From Stercorarius parasiticus (lineage: Eukaryota; Chordata; Aves; Charadriiformes; Stercorariidae): a DNA stretch of 64,000 nucleotides. The notes below the pieces were generated by a model. That model had not been told where the DNA came from. It saw only the letters and a program-made list of their open reading frames with translations, and made no database searches. Positions 50,323 through 62,500 of this stretch are shown piece by piece. The stretch is taken from the NCBI GenBank assembly GCA_013396915.1, contig VWZL01000445.1, positions 371,203 to 435,202 on the forward strand. Reading direction: 5' to 3'. The position numbers and the translations under genes were made by a program. Each line of letters begins with the position of its first letter. Positions within the stretch are counted from its first letter, which is position 1.

Positions 50323-53300
50323 GTCTCACACTTCTTGGCCATTTGTTACAGCTCCCCGTTTGTGGAAGAAAGGTATGAATCAACAACATAGCAGAGAAGT
50401 ATCGTCATCCTTCCATAATGAACCAACCCACATTTGAGGCCAAAAATCAAAGATAAAACACTCATATCTAACACTGTAATATACATAATCTCTGAGCCAA
50501 CGTAGTTCAAGATTTATTAAGTCAAAAAATGTACTAAAGAACTGAAAAAGGCAGTTATTCCTCTGATCAACACATTTGCATATACTTTCTCATGTGACAG
50601 TGACAGCCAGCTGCAGGATCAGGACAACGCTTTCTTTAAACCCTGCCAGCAGCTGACAGGGAAGAGCTTGCAAAGCTTTTTCAGCCGCTCCGTCCTGTCA
50701 ACGATCTCTCTGGCAAACCCACATCTCCTGAGAGGTTTCCAGAGGATTGCTGCCATCCAGTGAACTCCAGACTAACTGAAGCACAGCTCCCTATTTCTGC
50801 CTCTCTTCGGCTGATGAACTAAAGCCCAGATTCTGCAAAGCACATAAATCCCAGACTAAGTGACCAGCTAAATCCAGATCATCGATCCTGATCAATAGCT
50901 CCTAAACTTAATGCCAAAAAGCCCCATTTACTGCAAATGAGGCCTCTTGCCTGGGCATGAATCTCACCTGGCAGATGCTGCAGTCAGCCCATGTATTCCA
51001 ACGGCAGAGAGATTTATACAAGCTGCAGATATAGCACTTCTCCACCAGGATTTCAAAATTAAGTCACTGTGTTTCAGCGTACACCTCAACATCCCAGACG
51101 AGGCCAACAATACATATTGTCTACTGCTGCAAGTCTTCCACTCCAGTCATCAAGAGCGAACGCTTTCTTCTAACACAAAGTTTTAAAGAGAAATAAGTTG
51201 TTTAAAAACCAGAATATTATCCCCATTATATAAAATACTTTTAATAGAATATTTCCTCTACATAGTTCATAACCACAACACTTATCATTGTCCCACCTAG
51301 TTTCATTTCCAATTTTCCTATTGTTTAAGTAGTTGCATAAGATTTGGCTTCAGTCCCAGAAAGTACAAGAATGCAATGGGACTATTTATATGGAGCACTA
51401 AAGATCTATGAAAGCTTTGTGTATGACTTCATAGCTTTGAAAAATTATTCTTTAGAAGTCATGGCTTTGTTTACCTGTTATCCATGTATTGGTGGGATCA
51501 TCAATTTATGAAGAGACTAACATGTCTGAGTCAATGCTATAACCTCCATGCATGGCCTGTATCTTTTTTCCAGCAGGTGTAAAATTTTCATTTTCTCAAT
51601 TAAAGTATCAACTTTTCAATAATATCAGTACATCAGTGATTACTGCACAATATATGAGTTTCTAATATTGACCAACTGCGCTCTCAGGAAATATTGATGT
51701 GAGACTGACAAAAGACAGAAGGTCTTATGAAGGAAATGAAACATAGGAATCATTAATTTATTTGCAGCATCTTTTTAAGGAGCAATCCTCCAACTTCAAG
51801 ATTGTTTTGTTATATTCCATAGGCTGCTCAAAATCCCAATTTTCTTTTAATCCATCATACATCAGCCTTCCATTTAGAAGTGCACTCTTCATAAAAACAC
51901 AGTGTGCCGATTTGGACTTACAAATATATTTCAAGTTTTGACATTTCAATGTGAAAAACATTTACCCTTTTCAAAGGATATCCTCTTATTATCAGAAATA
52001 AAATACAAGCCTCAGAAAGTCATTGCTTGGTACAATAGCACAATGCTACTTAAACCCTCAACAACTAAATCATTCTTTTTTGATTTGTGCTATATTTATT
52101 GCACTACAATTAACAAAACATTAACCCCATGGTAACCAGAGAGTGACAAAACATTTCACTATTTCATGCAGTTTATAGAACTACACCTACTTCTTACAAT
52201 CCCTGAATATCTTGCCGTAGTTCAGGTCCGGTTTGATTATGCCGAAGTGTGTCCACAGGGGACGGAGCAGGAGCCAGCTCTGTGTGGAGCTGTGTGGCCC
52301 CAGGCAGGACAGGACCTGCCAGAGCGCCAGGGCCAGACACGGCATCGCACCAGGACACCCGCCCTGCTGGCGAGCCCAGCACCGAGCAGCTACGGGGACA
52401 GCAAAGACAAAAAGCACATTGAATTCTTTTTCATAAGCATTCCCCCACACTAGTATTTGAAGAGGGGGTGATCCCTGTAACCTTTGTTTTGTTTCCCAGA
52501 AAACCGCAGCGGAGCATTCTTCAGAGAGGTACCGTTTGGCAGGAGGAACACTGTGGTCGAACGAGAGGGGCTTCACAAGGCAGCAGGTGTCAGGAGCTAA
52601 GCTTTCCCTCCGTTCTCGTTGCTGTATTCACCTCTCTTTGAGCAGAGCATAAAAACAGGGGTTTGGCTGTAAAGGATGAGAATCTACAGTGTGCGATGCC
52701 CAAGGCACACTCCCGAGCCCAACTGCCGATCACTGGAGTTTAATACACAATAGAACATGGTGAAAAAAAAAAAATCACCACCCGAAGAACCCCACCACTT
52801 TGTTGAACTTCTTGACCAGTGCAGTAGCTAGCTTTTAAGGTTAAGCAAACCGCCCTATATTTAAATAAAAATAAATAAAAAAAGCACACCACACATACAA
52901 ACCAGGGGATATGCACAAAGTAGGAAAGCAAAGAGAAAATCCCAGAGAGATTCTGAAAAAACAATCCTGTGCAGACTCTAGTAATCCTGTTCCTCTTCCA
53001 CAGGAGCTGAATTTAAGAGTAAACCACAGGGAGCTATTAAGCATGTTTTTTTAAAAAGGAGGTCCAAATATCTGTGATGCATACCCACTGGTCTGGGCAA
53101 CCGAGAGATTCTGTGTTTGATTCAAGAAGTCTATGGAAATATTTCATTTGGACAGAGGGAATGCATAAAAAGAAGGAATAAACAACTCTGCCTTAAGCCA
53201 GACATAATGCAAACAAACGCACACTTTCCAACAAAACCTGCCAACTTGGTTCATGAAAGCACACTCAGATCATCAGTAACTGCCACATGCTAATATCCGC

Positions 53301-54405
53301 TAGCAAACTTCCTTGCAGACTCTTAGACACCCTTTCATCCAACTTGAAGTTTATATACACAAGCCTGCAGACAGAAAAAGGTAAAGAATAAAAGTTTAAC
53401 TTTGATGTTAGAGGCCATGGGGAGAATCATTCATAATACCATTCACACACCAAACTGGCAGCGAAACAGAGATTTAATGATACCTTGGATGAGCTAATAC
53501 AAGCCCTTTCTACCTCCCAAGAACTCACTCTGTAAGATTAAAATTCCAAATTTTCCAAGGTCCGTAATGCCAAAAGGTTAATTTGCAATCAAAAAAATAA
53601 ATTAAGTAAAATTGGGAAGAACAGGAACATCTCATGTAAATTCTGGATGAAGAGCCAAGCTGAAGGCTTTTTATTCTGTGGGACTAAAATAACAATCAGA
53701 GCTCTCAGGCAACTGCAACAGCAGGCGCGGTGAGAGTGAAGCAGCTTCATCCATCATCCGCAGCACTGTCAAACGTGACATGGTGCACAAACCTGCGAGA
53801 GTCAGCCTTGCCATAGCCTGGGAGCTCTGCCAGGGATCCTGCCCTGGGGAGGGGCTCTGCCACACAAACTGATGGAGGCTCCCAGCTGCCACACGTGTCC
53901 CCGGCACTGCCTGCCAGCAGTGGAGCAGCCACGGCCAAGCTGCACACTGGAAAGCTGAGGCTTCAGGCACATAAAACCAGTCTCTGGAACAAACCCACAG
54001 GGCCAGTTTCTTCCCTTCTAAGTGAGCACTGAAGAGCTGTTTTCCCTGGCCCATTCCATCCCTCAGCACAGACCCCGAGTGCAGCAGCTTCAAGAAGAGA
54101 TGGTGCCCACCCAGACCAGTGTGAGTGGGCAAGAGCCTTTTCGGAGGTGCATCTCCCCCTCCAGTCTAGGGCTTGGCTCCTGGTCCATTTCTGAAAGGGC
54201 TTCAGTGCTTGAAACTGGGGAGGGGGGGGCTCCGGCTGCGAATCCCAAGGCAACACTGCTCAGCCAGGCACCCACACGCTGCCAAGGGCGGACCTCAGAG
54301 ACACCCTGACCCGTGGTGTCCACTGGCAGGTCCTTACAGCTGACCGCTCAGCACACTGCTTCACACAAAGCTAATTCTGAAGCCCTGAATTCTTTATTCT
54401 TTGTT

Positions 54406-54722
54406 AAGAGGAGAGGCTGAGAGAGCTGGGACTGTTCAGCCTTCAGAAGAGAAGGCTCAAGGGAATCTTATCAATGTGCAGCAGTACCTGATGGGAGGCA
54501 GCGGAGACAACAGTCTGCTCTCAGTGGTATCCAGTGATAGAACAAGAGACAAGAGGGACAGTCTGAAACACAGGGAATTTCCTTGAAAAGTAAGAAGAAG
54601 TCTCTGTACTGTGAGGCTGGTCAAACGCTGCAGCAGGTTGCCCAGAGAGGGTATGTATGTGCTGCACAGGCTGGACCAGACCATCTCCAGAGGGTCCTAC
54701 TGAAGTCTGTGGATTCTGCTCT
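54406..54722 (+). mobile_element. Diverged CR1 LINE 3' end
   Basis: The block follows the CR1 3' region with many substitutions and deletions: GAGAGAGCTGGGACTGTTCA, GAAGAGAAGGCTCAAGGGAA, CAGTACCTGATGGGAGGC, AGTGATAGAACAAGAGACAA, GCAGGTTGCCCAGAGAGG, and a degraded tail of CTGTGGATTCTGCTCTG. It is plus strand, about 315 bp, older than the copy at 20901. It lies in a RAD18 intron in antisense orientation to the gene, and contributes only chance frames. Confidence 0.9.
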
Positions 54723-55981
54723 GAAGACCACAGACCTGAAACTAATATACTCTAATATCGGGCATTACAATATGCAAGTCTCTTCATGAGTCCAGGGCAC
54801 TGGACTCTATTTTAAAAGTAAAGAAATTACCAAGATAACAGTTACCTGTACCAAGGGGAAGGAAAAAACTATCATCATTTGCATGACATCCTGAGAAACT
54901 TAGATAAAACTAGTACACACCAGTAATCTTAATAGGTTTGTTACACATTAAACAGCAAATAGGATGATATGTCACGTTTATCAATTTTACAGTAACAATT
55001 CAGGCAGAAAGACACATACAGTGAAGAGGGGAAAGGCCACGGGAGGGGAAGGTTTTTATTGGTATATAAAGCAAGTCTGAAGCCAAACAAAAATGTAACA
55101 ATATTTTGAAACAGCAACAAAGACCCTTTCTGCCTCCCCATAAGTGATCTGCCCAGACAGCATATTGCTATTTACAAATATTTACTATAAGTTCCCATTT
55201 AGTCAGAGACAGTTATTCTGTATTTGTTTTCAATGACTTTTTCACCTTTCCTCCAGAAACTGGGGCCACAGCTATCAGTACTGCAGTAGGATATTCATCT
55301 AAGTATTCATCATCATCTTTGACACTTGCTCAGTAGTAGGTAGCAGATTATGATCCATGAAGTAAATATCTTAAACTGATACAAACACTACCTTCAGAAA
55401 CTAGACAGATCATATCAGCAATAACAGGTGAGTCTCCTTCCAATAAAATTACCACTGAGGTATCAAAAGCATAGAATTTTACATTATTAATAAAGCGTTC
55501 CTCGATCCTTCGTTTTCTGAAACCAAATAAGGCAATTTCAGGAAGTAAAACTAAATACATGATGAAAGAAAAGTGAATGGCTGTCAGGACTTCAAGGTTC
55601 AGTGGCATTCTACCACTGACTGCAAATAATGGGTCATTTAAACTCTATTTCCTACAGCAATACTCAGCTTAAAGAGCTATTAAAAGACTTAGGCTGTATC
55701 AGGTTTTGGACCTTTCTAAATAAAACCTCAAAGAGAAGGGAAGGTGACACAGTGGAAGAGAAACACCAAACATTCTCCTGGTTCCACAGACATTCCACTC
55801 ACTGTTCCTGTCTCAAAAAGGAAGATTTACACTATCACCCCTCTATCAAGTCATTACAAAACCATCAAGTGATCAAGTGAATTCTAAATGTATTTCAGCT
55901 CCATCCCTTGAGCAACTGAACAGTCAGAAACATGGAGAATGAATCAGTAACCACAGCTCAGGAACCCATCCTATGAAGCAG

Positions 55982-56032
55982 GAGACAGAGAGAGATATAG
56001 AGAGATAGATAGATAGACAGACAGATATATAT
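55982..56032. repeat. GATA/GACA microsatellite
   Basis: An imperfect run of GAGA, GATA and GACA units ends in a short TA run. It lies about 55 bases inside the intron, downstream of the RAD18 donor at 56087. It is probably length-polymorphic. Confidence 0.85.
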
Positions 56033-56087
56033 TGCTCAAGGCCACTGGCAAAGTTTTTCCTGGGAGAAGAGACTCTTCTTCACTAAC

Positions 56088-56244
56088 CTGCTTGTAGACC
56101 CAGACGACAGCGAGAACACAGGAGAGCCTGATCTCTGGCCTTCCTCCAAAGAACGAGATTCCCTTCCTTCGCCATCAGGCGCTTCTGGCTGGGGTAGCTG
56201 GGCCTTTCCAAGGATGATAGCTGGGTCATGCTCTTCTGTATGTT
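56088..56244 (-). CDS. RAD18: RAD18 internal coding exon (linker and serine box)
   Basis: This 157-base exon completes a Glu codon (G + AA) from the exon at 59.5 kb and encodes 51 residues plus two bases. It begins HTEEHDPAIILG and ends SPVFSLSSGSTS. The middle is acidic and poorly conserved, as in the corresponding mammalian linker. The serine-rich end matches the mammalian S-box just before SSSSDI, a Cdc7 target near the polymerase eta binding region. The acceptor is TTCTTCTTGGTAG (AG at 56246-56245); the donor is CAG|GTTAGT. Both phases fit the neighbouring exons, and the frame is open throughout. Confidence 0.92.
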
Positions 56245-59200
56245 CTACCAAGAAGAAAGGCAGAGATTAGCAAGAATGACAAAGCAAAATACCATTCTTT
56301 TAAGAAAAAATGAAGTTTTAAAATATTTAAATATCAATGCCTCATTCCCACTTATTTGCTTCCCGAAACTCTCACAGTTTCAAAGTTTAACTTCTTTTCT
56401 GCGTAGTAAAAAAACCCTCCACCCTCTAAGAACCAGAGACAGGAACAGGAACGTTTCATTGTTATGAGTTTCAAACACAAACAAGGAGAGAAATAAAGCG
56501 CAAGGATATTTGTCACATTTCAGAAGATGAGCCGTTCTTTCAGAAATTAGCAAACACTTAATGAGACAGCACTGTTCTCCGCTTCTTGCTACCAATTCAC
56601 TTCATCCACTGCGTGAGACAGCTTGATCGCTTTGAAGTTTTACAGATCAAGTTAATAGGTTTGTTTTCAACAAGGGAAGCATTACGATTTATTTCCTTCC
56701 ACGTCTAAGAAAGACAATGTCAATCTAGATAACTGACATTTCCATTTTTTAATAGCAAAAATCATTTGTAGTCAACACATATCAGACACAAATTGCAAAA
56801 CCATTCCATTATTTTTGTGTCAAATGATTTTATCTATGAGAAGATGAGCAGTGCTGTGGAAAGATACCTGCTACCTCTCCAAAGAGAAAGCAAATATAGA
56901 CTAGAAAGTACGGTATGTAAAGATAAACTTCTCTTATGCCATACCCACAAATATTTTCAAATGAGTAACTTATCTACAAAGTTGCACGAGACCATTAGAA
57001 CCCTACTGAGGCTTACCTCATTAACAACCCTTATTATGGCCATTCCGAGAAGTGCCCTGCCCACCCTCACGAGCCAGGCCACATTCCTGCTCCAACCTGG
57101 GACTCTTCTATCCCAGCAGAAACGATCTCGACAGAAATGGCCAAGCAGAACTGGAATTAGACTGTGGAAGAGCTACACAATCTTTGAATTTGTCTACAGT
57201 TTGCTCTTTCTCTTCTGCTAAAATGTGTTATTAAATATCAGGAGCATATTTTTGTCTGTTGAAAACAACCGGCAGGTAACAGTGAGTCAGTTGTCTAATG
57301 AATGACGTATAACTCTGAAATTAATCGGTTAAAAATAGCAAAGGTCCTGTGCAATACGGCAACCCAGAAGCAGTGTATCACAAATATTTAGCAAATTCCA
57401 TTAGTGCTCCCCTTAGGCAAAGCAAAAATCTATGTTTAAAATTTAGAAAAATATAAAGACCAGAAAACAAACATTTTAAATTAAAAGATGCAAAACAAGA
57501 TGATGTAAATCAGGAAGGGATGATTAAAACATCACCAAAACCAGAGTGAGATTTTCAGAGAGGTTTAAGTTACAGCAAACAACATTACAGTGGAGGGCAA
57601 TGGGAGATATAAAGGGGATGTGTTTTTTTTTTAAATAAAAAAAAAAAAGTACATTTGAATTCTGCAGAATGCCACTGCTTCCATGAGAATCCGAATAAAG
57701 GGGTAAGGAATGCATAGGAATGCATACAAGCCTTTGCTCTTAGCAGTTGTGCTTTCAAATGGCAAGTCATATGCCCGCTGCTGGTCTTCCTCCTTTCATG
57801 TATTATCATTTCCAGCGTAAAAAAAAGGTAATTGCTGTTAACAAGGAACACTGAGGAAACAGGCTTTAGGCATTTGTTCCTTCACCCATAAATATTCTTC
57901 TTGTTTTGTTTGGTTTTTTTAATGGCTTAAAAACATTCAACTAGGTGCAGATGTTTGATATAAAACTAGAAACTGAAATTTCAAAGATTATTGAATGCTC
58001 AGTGCACAAAAAGTGCAATGAATACTTTGCAGGTTTGTGAGAAGCAGACGAGGGGGTATCGGGTACTTCAGTCACCACAATACAGGTTGATACAACCTGA
58101 TATAACTTATTGTCTACCCAAGCACTCTTTTGGAAAAACTATATGGCTTTACTTCAGCTTCTCAGAGCACAAAGCTCCACAGAGGCCAGGCACTCAGTAC
58201 CTCAAAGCAGCTGACTGCTCCAGGGAGCATCGCTAGAAATCAGTATTTCAAAGTCTGTGATCCCATGATCTAATAACCCATTGCTTCTGTCTCTGCTACA
58301 GAAGAGGAACATCACTGTAACTTACATCAAACAAGATAAAGTTTATCTTTGATATTCCTTAATTTTTACCCTTCACATGGAAAGCATTACGCACTGCTTC
58401 AAGGTCTGCATGAAACGATAAGGATAAATTTCATACTATTATATTGGTATTTTCATTTATTTTTATTCTTGAGAGCTCTGCTAGAGGAGACAGCCAAAGA
58501 TTAATTCCGTTCAGCTGAGGAAGAGCAGGGATTTGTGAAAGCTGATACAAACTAAACTGCCATGTTTTCCCAAGGATACAGGCAACAGCACATCCAATTC
58601 TGGTCTATGGAATTCTTTCCAAAATTCAGTGCGTTGAATAATTAAAACTCCGCAGGTTATGTTAGGTTGAGGAATGCTCTTCTAAATCACACATTCAAAG
58701 ATATATGTACACTGACAAAGCAACCAGTAACATAAACCAAAGGAGGCTGCACAAGCCCACAGGGAACAAGTTAAAAGCACACATGGGTATTTCTTGGATG
58801 CCGTGGGCAGTGAGGATAACAAACATATGCTGGATGCTGTTCCTAACTCATAAAGAACTGAGTAACTGCAGTTGTGCATTCCCACTTTTCACTGTGTGAA
58901 GTATATAAACACAAAATGAAGCGAGTTAAAGGCAACATACTGTATAAACCGTCCTAAAGAAGCCAAAGTATTTTATTGCTTCAACCTCAGGACAAATAAA
59001 CACTTGTTCCAATCCACACAAACGTTCTGCAGTTCCCAATTACCGACTTCCCATCATATTGATAATATAGAAAAGCTGAAACCCAGCAATACCGACGATC
59101 ACCTTCATTTCCAACTTGCAGATTGTCCGTGTCCACTCTCAGCAACTGCAGTAGATTTGGACTGGAAGCTGAGATCCCACTTCAACCGGGTAATTAAAAT

Positions 59201-59454
59201 ATGCACCCAAATCAAGCACATCTATACACAATCCACTAAAATTAAACAAATCATGTATTTATCATGGGTTGTGCTTATGTATCACACTAAAATCAATGAA
59301 GAGTCAATCTTTTTAGGGTCTGTTTGATTTTTATGCCTGTTTTCCCCGAAGGACTGTGGGAGAAGAACAATGGGAGGAAAGAACATTTCTTTGGGAACCC
59401 CCAACTCATTAGCGTGGATCAAAGAGTGGGACTACACGAAACAACACTACTAAC
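56245..59454 (-). other. RAD18: RAD18 intron (3.2 kb)
   Basis: It is bounded by the donor GTTAGT at 59454 and the acceptor at 56246-56245. It is AT-rich DNA with poly-A/T tracts (for example 57620-57650). A 142-codon plus-strand frame at 56793-57221 has no recognisable feature. I see no interspersed repeat that I can name. Confidence 0.75.
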
Positions 59455-59589
59455 CTGTGGCTGCTGGCGATTCTTTGACAGTGACTACTTCATTGTTTTG
59501 AGCACTTCCTGTTTTCCTCTTACCACTTTTCTTCCACCGATTATTTACTTGATCCACCAAAAATTGAAATTCACTTCTGTGTTTGTTTC
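59455..59589 (-). CDS. RAD18: RAD18 internal coding exon (end of RAD6-binding region)
   Basis: This 135-base exon encodes 44 residues plus split codons at both ends. KHRSEFQFLVDQ matches the mammalian KHKSEFQLLVDQ almost residue for residue, and EVVTVKES aligns with the mammalian KTVTITKEDES region. The segment directly follows the helix through which RAD18 binds RAD6 (UBE2A/B), so it belongs to the end of the RAD6-binding region. The acceptor is TTGCATTGCAG (AG at 59591-59590), and the donor is ACAG|GTTAGT. The exon starts in phase with a preceding exon that supplies one base. That exon, and those for RING, UBZ4 and SAP, are beyond the right end of the window. Confidence 0.95.
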
Positions 59590-62500
59590 CTGCAATGCAA
59601 GAGTGCATTACTGATCTCTGCCACCGGCCTCTTAAGTTATGCCATAGAAAGTGAAAAGGATGTGAACAGAAATAAACACAAAACACGGAATTAAAAACAT
59701 TTTTGTTACAGCAAATGAAAACCAACTCATCACTGCAATATATTCCATATTCTATTAATGATCCAAACCTGCGTTTATGCTTTCACAGAGTTACCCAGTA
59801 GCCAAGAACACTTGCACAGAACTGTGTTTGTTTCTTCTTTGTACTATCTTTTTTTCCCCCTAAACTTGTTCAGTATTGCAGTTACCATTGTGACAACATC
59901 TAAGGTTGTAGTCAGGGCACCAAGCCTGTCAGAGTTGAAGGAGCATCCGGACGATGCTCTTCCTCATACGGTGCAGCTCTAGGTACCCTGCAAGGAGCAC
60001 TCTGTTAGAGAGAAAATCTCACAACTACACTGTGAATTGCTTTAAAGTTGCATTGGGTTTTCCCCCCTGTTCCTGCAGTAAAGCAATGTCACGAGCCTTT
60101 GTATCATGCTTATTATCCTGTTTTGATTCAGGTCCTCTAAATCACAGTTAATTGCTCTTTAGCATTCTCTTTGCACTTCCAGTCACTTCGTATGTATTAA
60201 GCAATCCTCTGGTATTCAGTCAAAGCAATGTTGGTTTTTAATCTAGATACTTCAAATTCTTTACTCAGAGGCTGGGAAAATACCCAGGATTACCTAACCC
60301 TTGCTAGACACGAAGGGAACACTCTTATTTTCCCTACAGAACACACCAACTTCTACTGAAACAGCGTATTTGAGTGTAGCTCCCCAGAGCTGGTACACCC
60401 TGAAAGCCCATCAGCCCTACGCATGGCTTCATCACGATGTGTTACAGCAAAGGAAGCAACTGGGGATTTCCTTTATTTGGAAGGACTTTCAACAAAATCA
60501 CTCTGAGAAGCAGATTTGTGTGTATAACACACACCGGGGTGCACACGCGGTGCTGACAGCAAGGGCTGACTGGTGACAGCAAAGCACATGTCCTGCTGAA
60601 TTGGGTACTTAGGCATCAACTTCCAGCCCAGCTGAAACAAACAACTCCCTCATTACTTTTCTGGTTTGCTCTTTGCTTTTGTTGTCTTTTTTCCAGTCTC
60701 TGAACCACCTTCTTTCTCCTCCGCAGGGTGGGGAGAGGCAGGAACAACCCGACCCTCCCGGCAGCCGCAGCGCAGGCACTCCCCGGGTTCCCCCCACCCA
60801 CAGCTCCCCGTACCCCCGCGGTCCCACGCCTTCTCCCCCTCCTGCTCCCCGCACCCCATCCCACCCAGCCCTGGCTCCCCCACACACAGACTGACCCCCT
60901 CCCGCACCGCGACACCTTCCCTCAGCGCCGCTGGGCCTCGGTGTCCTGTGCGGGGCACCCGGGGGATGGGGTGGTCCAGCGCCCCGAGAGGGACAGCCCT
61001 GGCCGAGCGCTGCAGGGAGCACGGCGTGTTAAAATCAAGGATCTAAATCCCGCTGCAGTTGCAGGAGGGGGAAAAGCCAAGAGAAAATCCTATTGAGTTC
61101 TGCCCCGCAGAAAGAAACGGATTTAAACCAACTCCCTCGCCCTGCGCAACTGAAACCACCACATAAGGTCAACAACTCCTTTAATAAAAAGAAAGTTCTT
61201 GTCCCAGCTGCTCATGTTTGCACCGCGACACATCCATTACGTAATTCCTTTGGCACTTCAGTTTTTCCAGTATTACTATTTTTTGTTGTTTTGTTTTATG
61301 GTGTAACTCCAAAGCTTTTCAAGTAAAAAAAAGAAGTGTCCTAGCACAGCAAGGCACCATCCAGACAGCCTGTAAATCACCCCTGCGCTGAAACGACATG
61401 CCACGCACGTTTCATACAACTACAGGCATCTCAGTAATAAAACAACCGCAGATATAATTACAAATATTTAAAACACAAAACATAAATAAGTAAGCCTCTG
61501 AATAACATTGCAAATTAAAAGATTTATAAAAAGAAAAAGCAACAGAATAAATGTTTTCTGAACAAATGTATTTCTTTTCCTGTAGGTGTTTTTAACCCGA
61601 GTTTAACTAGAGGCCTGACCATGAAAAAAGCAGGACGAGGGTGACACGGGTCTGAGGGTGTCACCGAGCTCTGCAGGAGCAGCAGGAGCCGCTGCGGGGG
61701 ACAGTGTACTTAATTGCACCTCTCAGCTACAGCTCTGGCAGCTGCTCAAGCAGAGTTCCAGCCAGCGTATAATCCAGCCTCAGGTTCAGCAAGCCGAAAT
61801 ATTAATTGCTATTTCAAAAACACTTCACACACCAAAAAAAAACGGAAAAAAAAAATACCAACAATGTAATTTGCAATTTACCAAGAGCATAGGAAATGGT
61901 AGAAATGATAAGAAAGGAAAAAAAAACCCAAACAAGAAAAAAGGGTTTCATCACAGCTCTTTTATCTTGCTTTTCAGCAAGGCTATTACATAGCTCCAGT
62001 GTGTTGTGTGTTTCGTATGAAACACAGAACAAAAAGTATATGGTTGGGTTTTTATTCAGAACTTATGCCAGACTTAATTAATTCAGCTATGAATTAGGGA
62101 CCTAGGGTGCAAATGTTAGACATTAAAAAGGAAAAAAAAAATCCTCTTCATTGTATAATGAAGCTTTTTAAAGTCCATCTGCACTACAGTGAAAAAGAGG
62201 TATTTGATAAAAGTTCTTTTAATCTCTAACTGTCCTCTAAATTTAATGTATGATTCTTTTTTCATGCTTATGATTTCTTCCCTATTGCTTTTATAAGAAA
62301 TAATTTGCTGACACTAGTTATCATTTGCCTCTTTGGTCATCACTTTTTATTAGTTTTAAAACCATATGTTCCCATTTAAATATTTTTCTATTGTCTCTTT
62401 TTCCTCTTTTTTGTTTTTTTAAATTTTAGATATTCAATTGAGCTGCCTGAGGCCAATTTATTCACTTGGTGATCTTGATAAATTTTGAAACCATATCCTT

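Larger units (their letters stand above)
44280..56087 (-). other. RAD18: RAD18 intron (about 11.8 kb)
   Basis: It runs from donor GTTAGT (56087-56082) to the acceptor at 44281-44280. It contains AT-rich noncoding DNA, one diverged CR1 (54406-54722), a GATA/GACA microsatellite close to the donor, and a minus-strand open frame of 224 codons (49289-49963) preceded by two further open frames (49956-50162, 50125-50322), all unrecognised. I found no missing RAD18 exon; the flanking exons join in frame and match the mammalian protein without a gap. Confidence 0.75.

Noticed and set aside
60609..61096. Overlapping GC-rich frames suggestive of a CpG-island gene start
   Set aside because: The composition is Pro/Arg/Gly-rich in all frames, with no domain and no splice arrangement that links it to RAD18. 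An intronic CpG-rich patch is the simpler reading.
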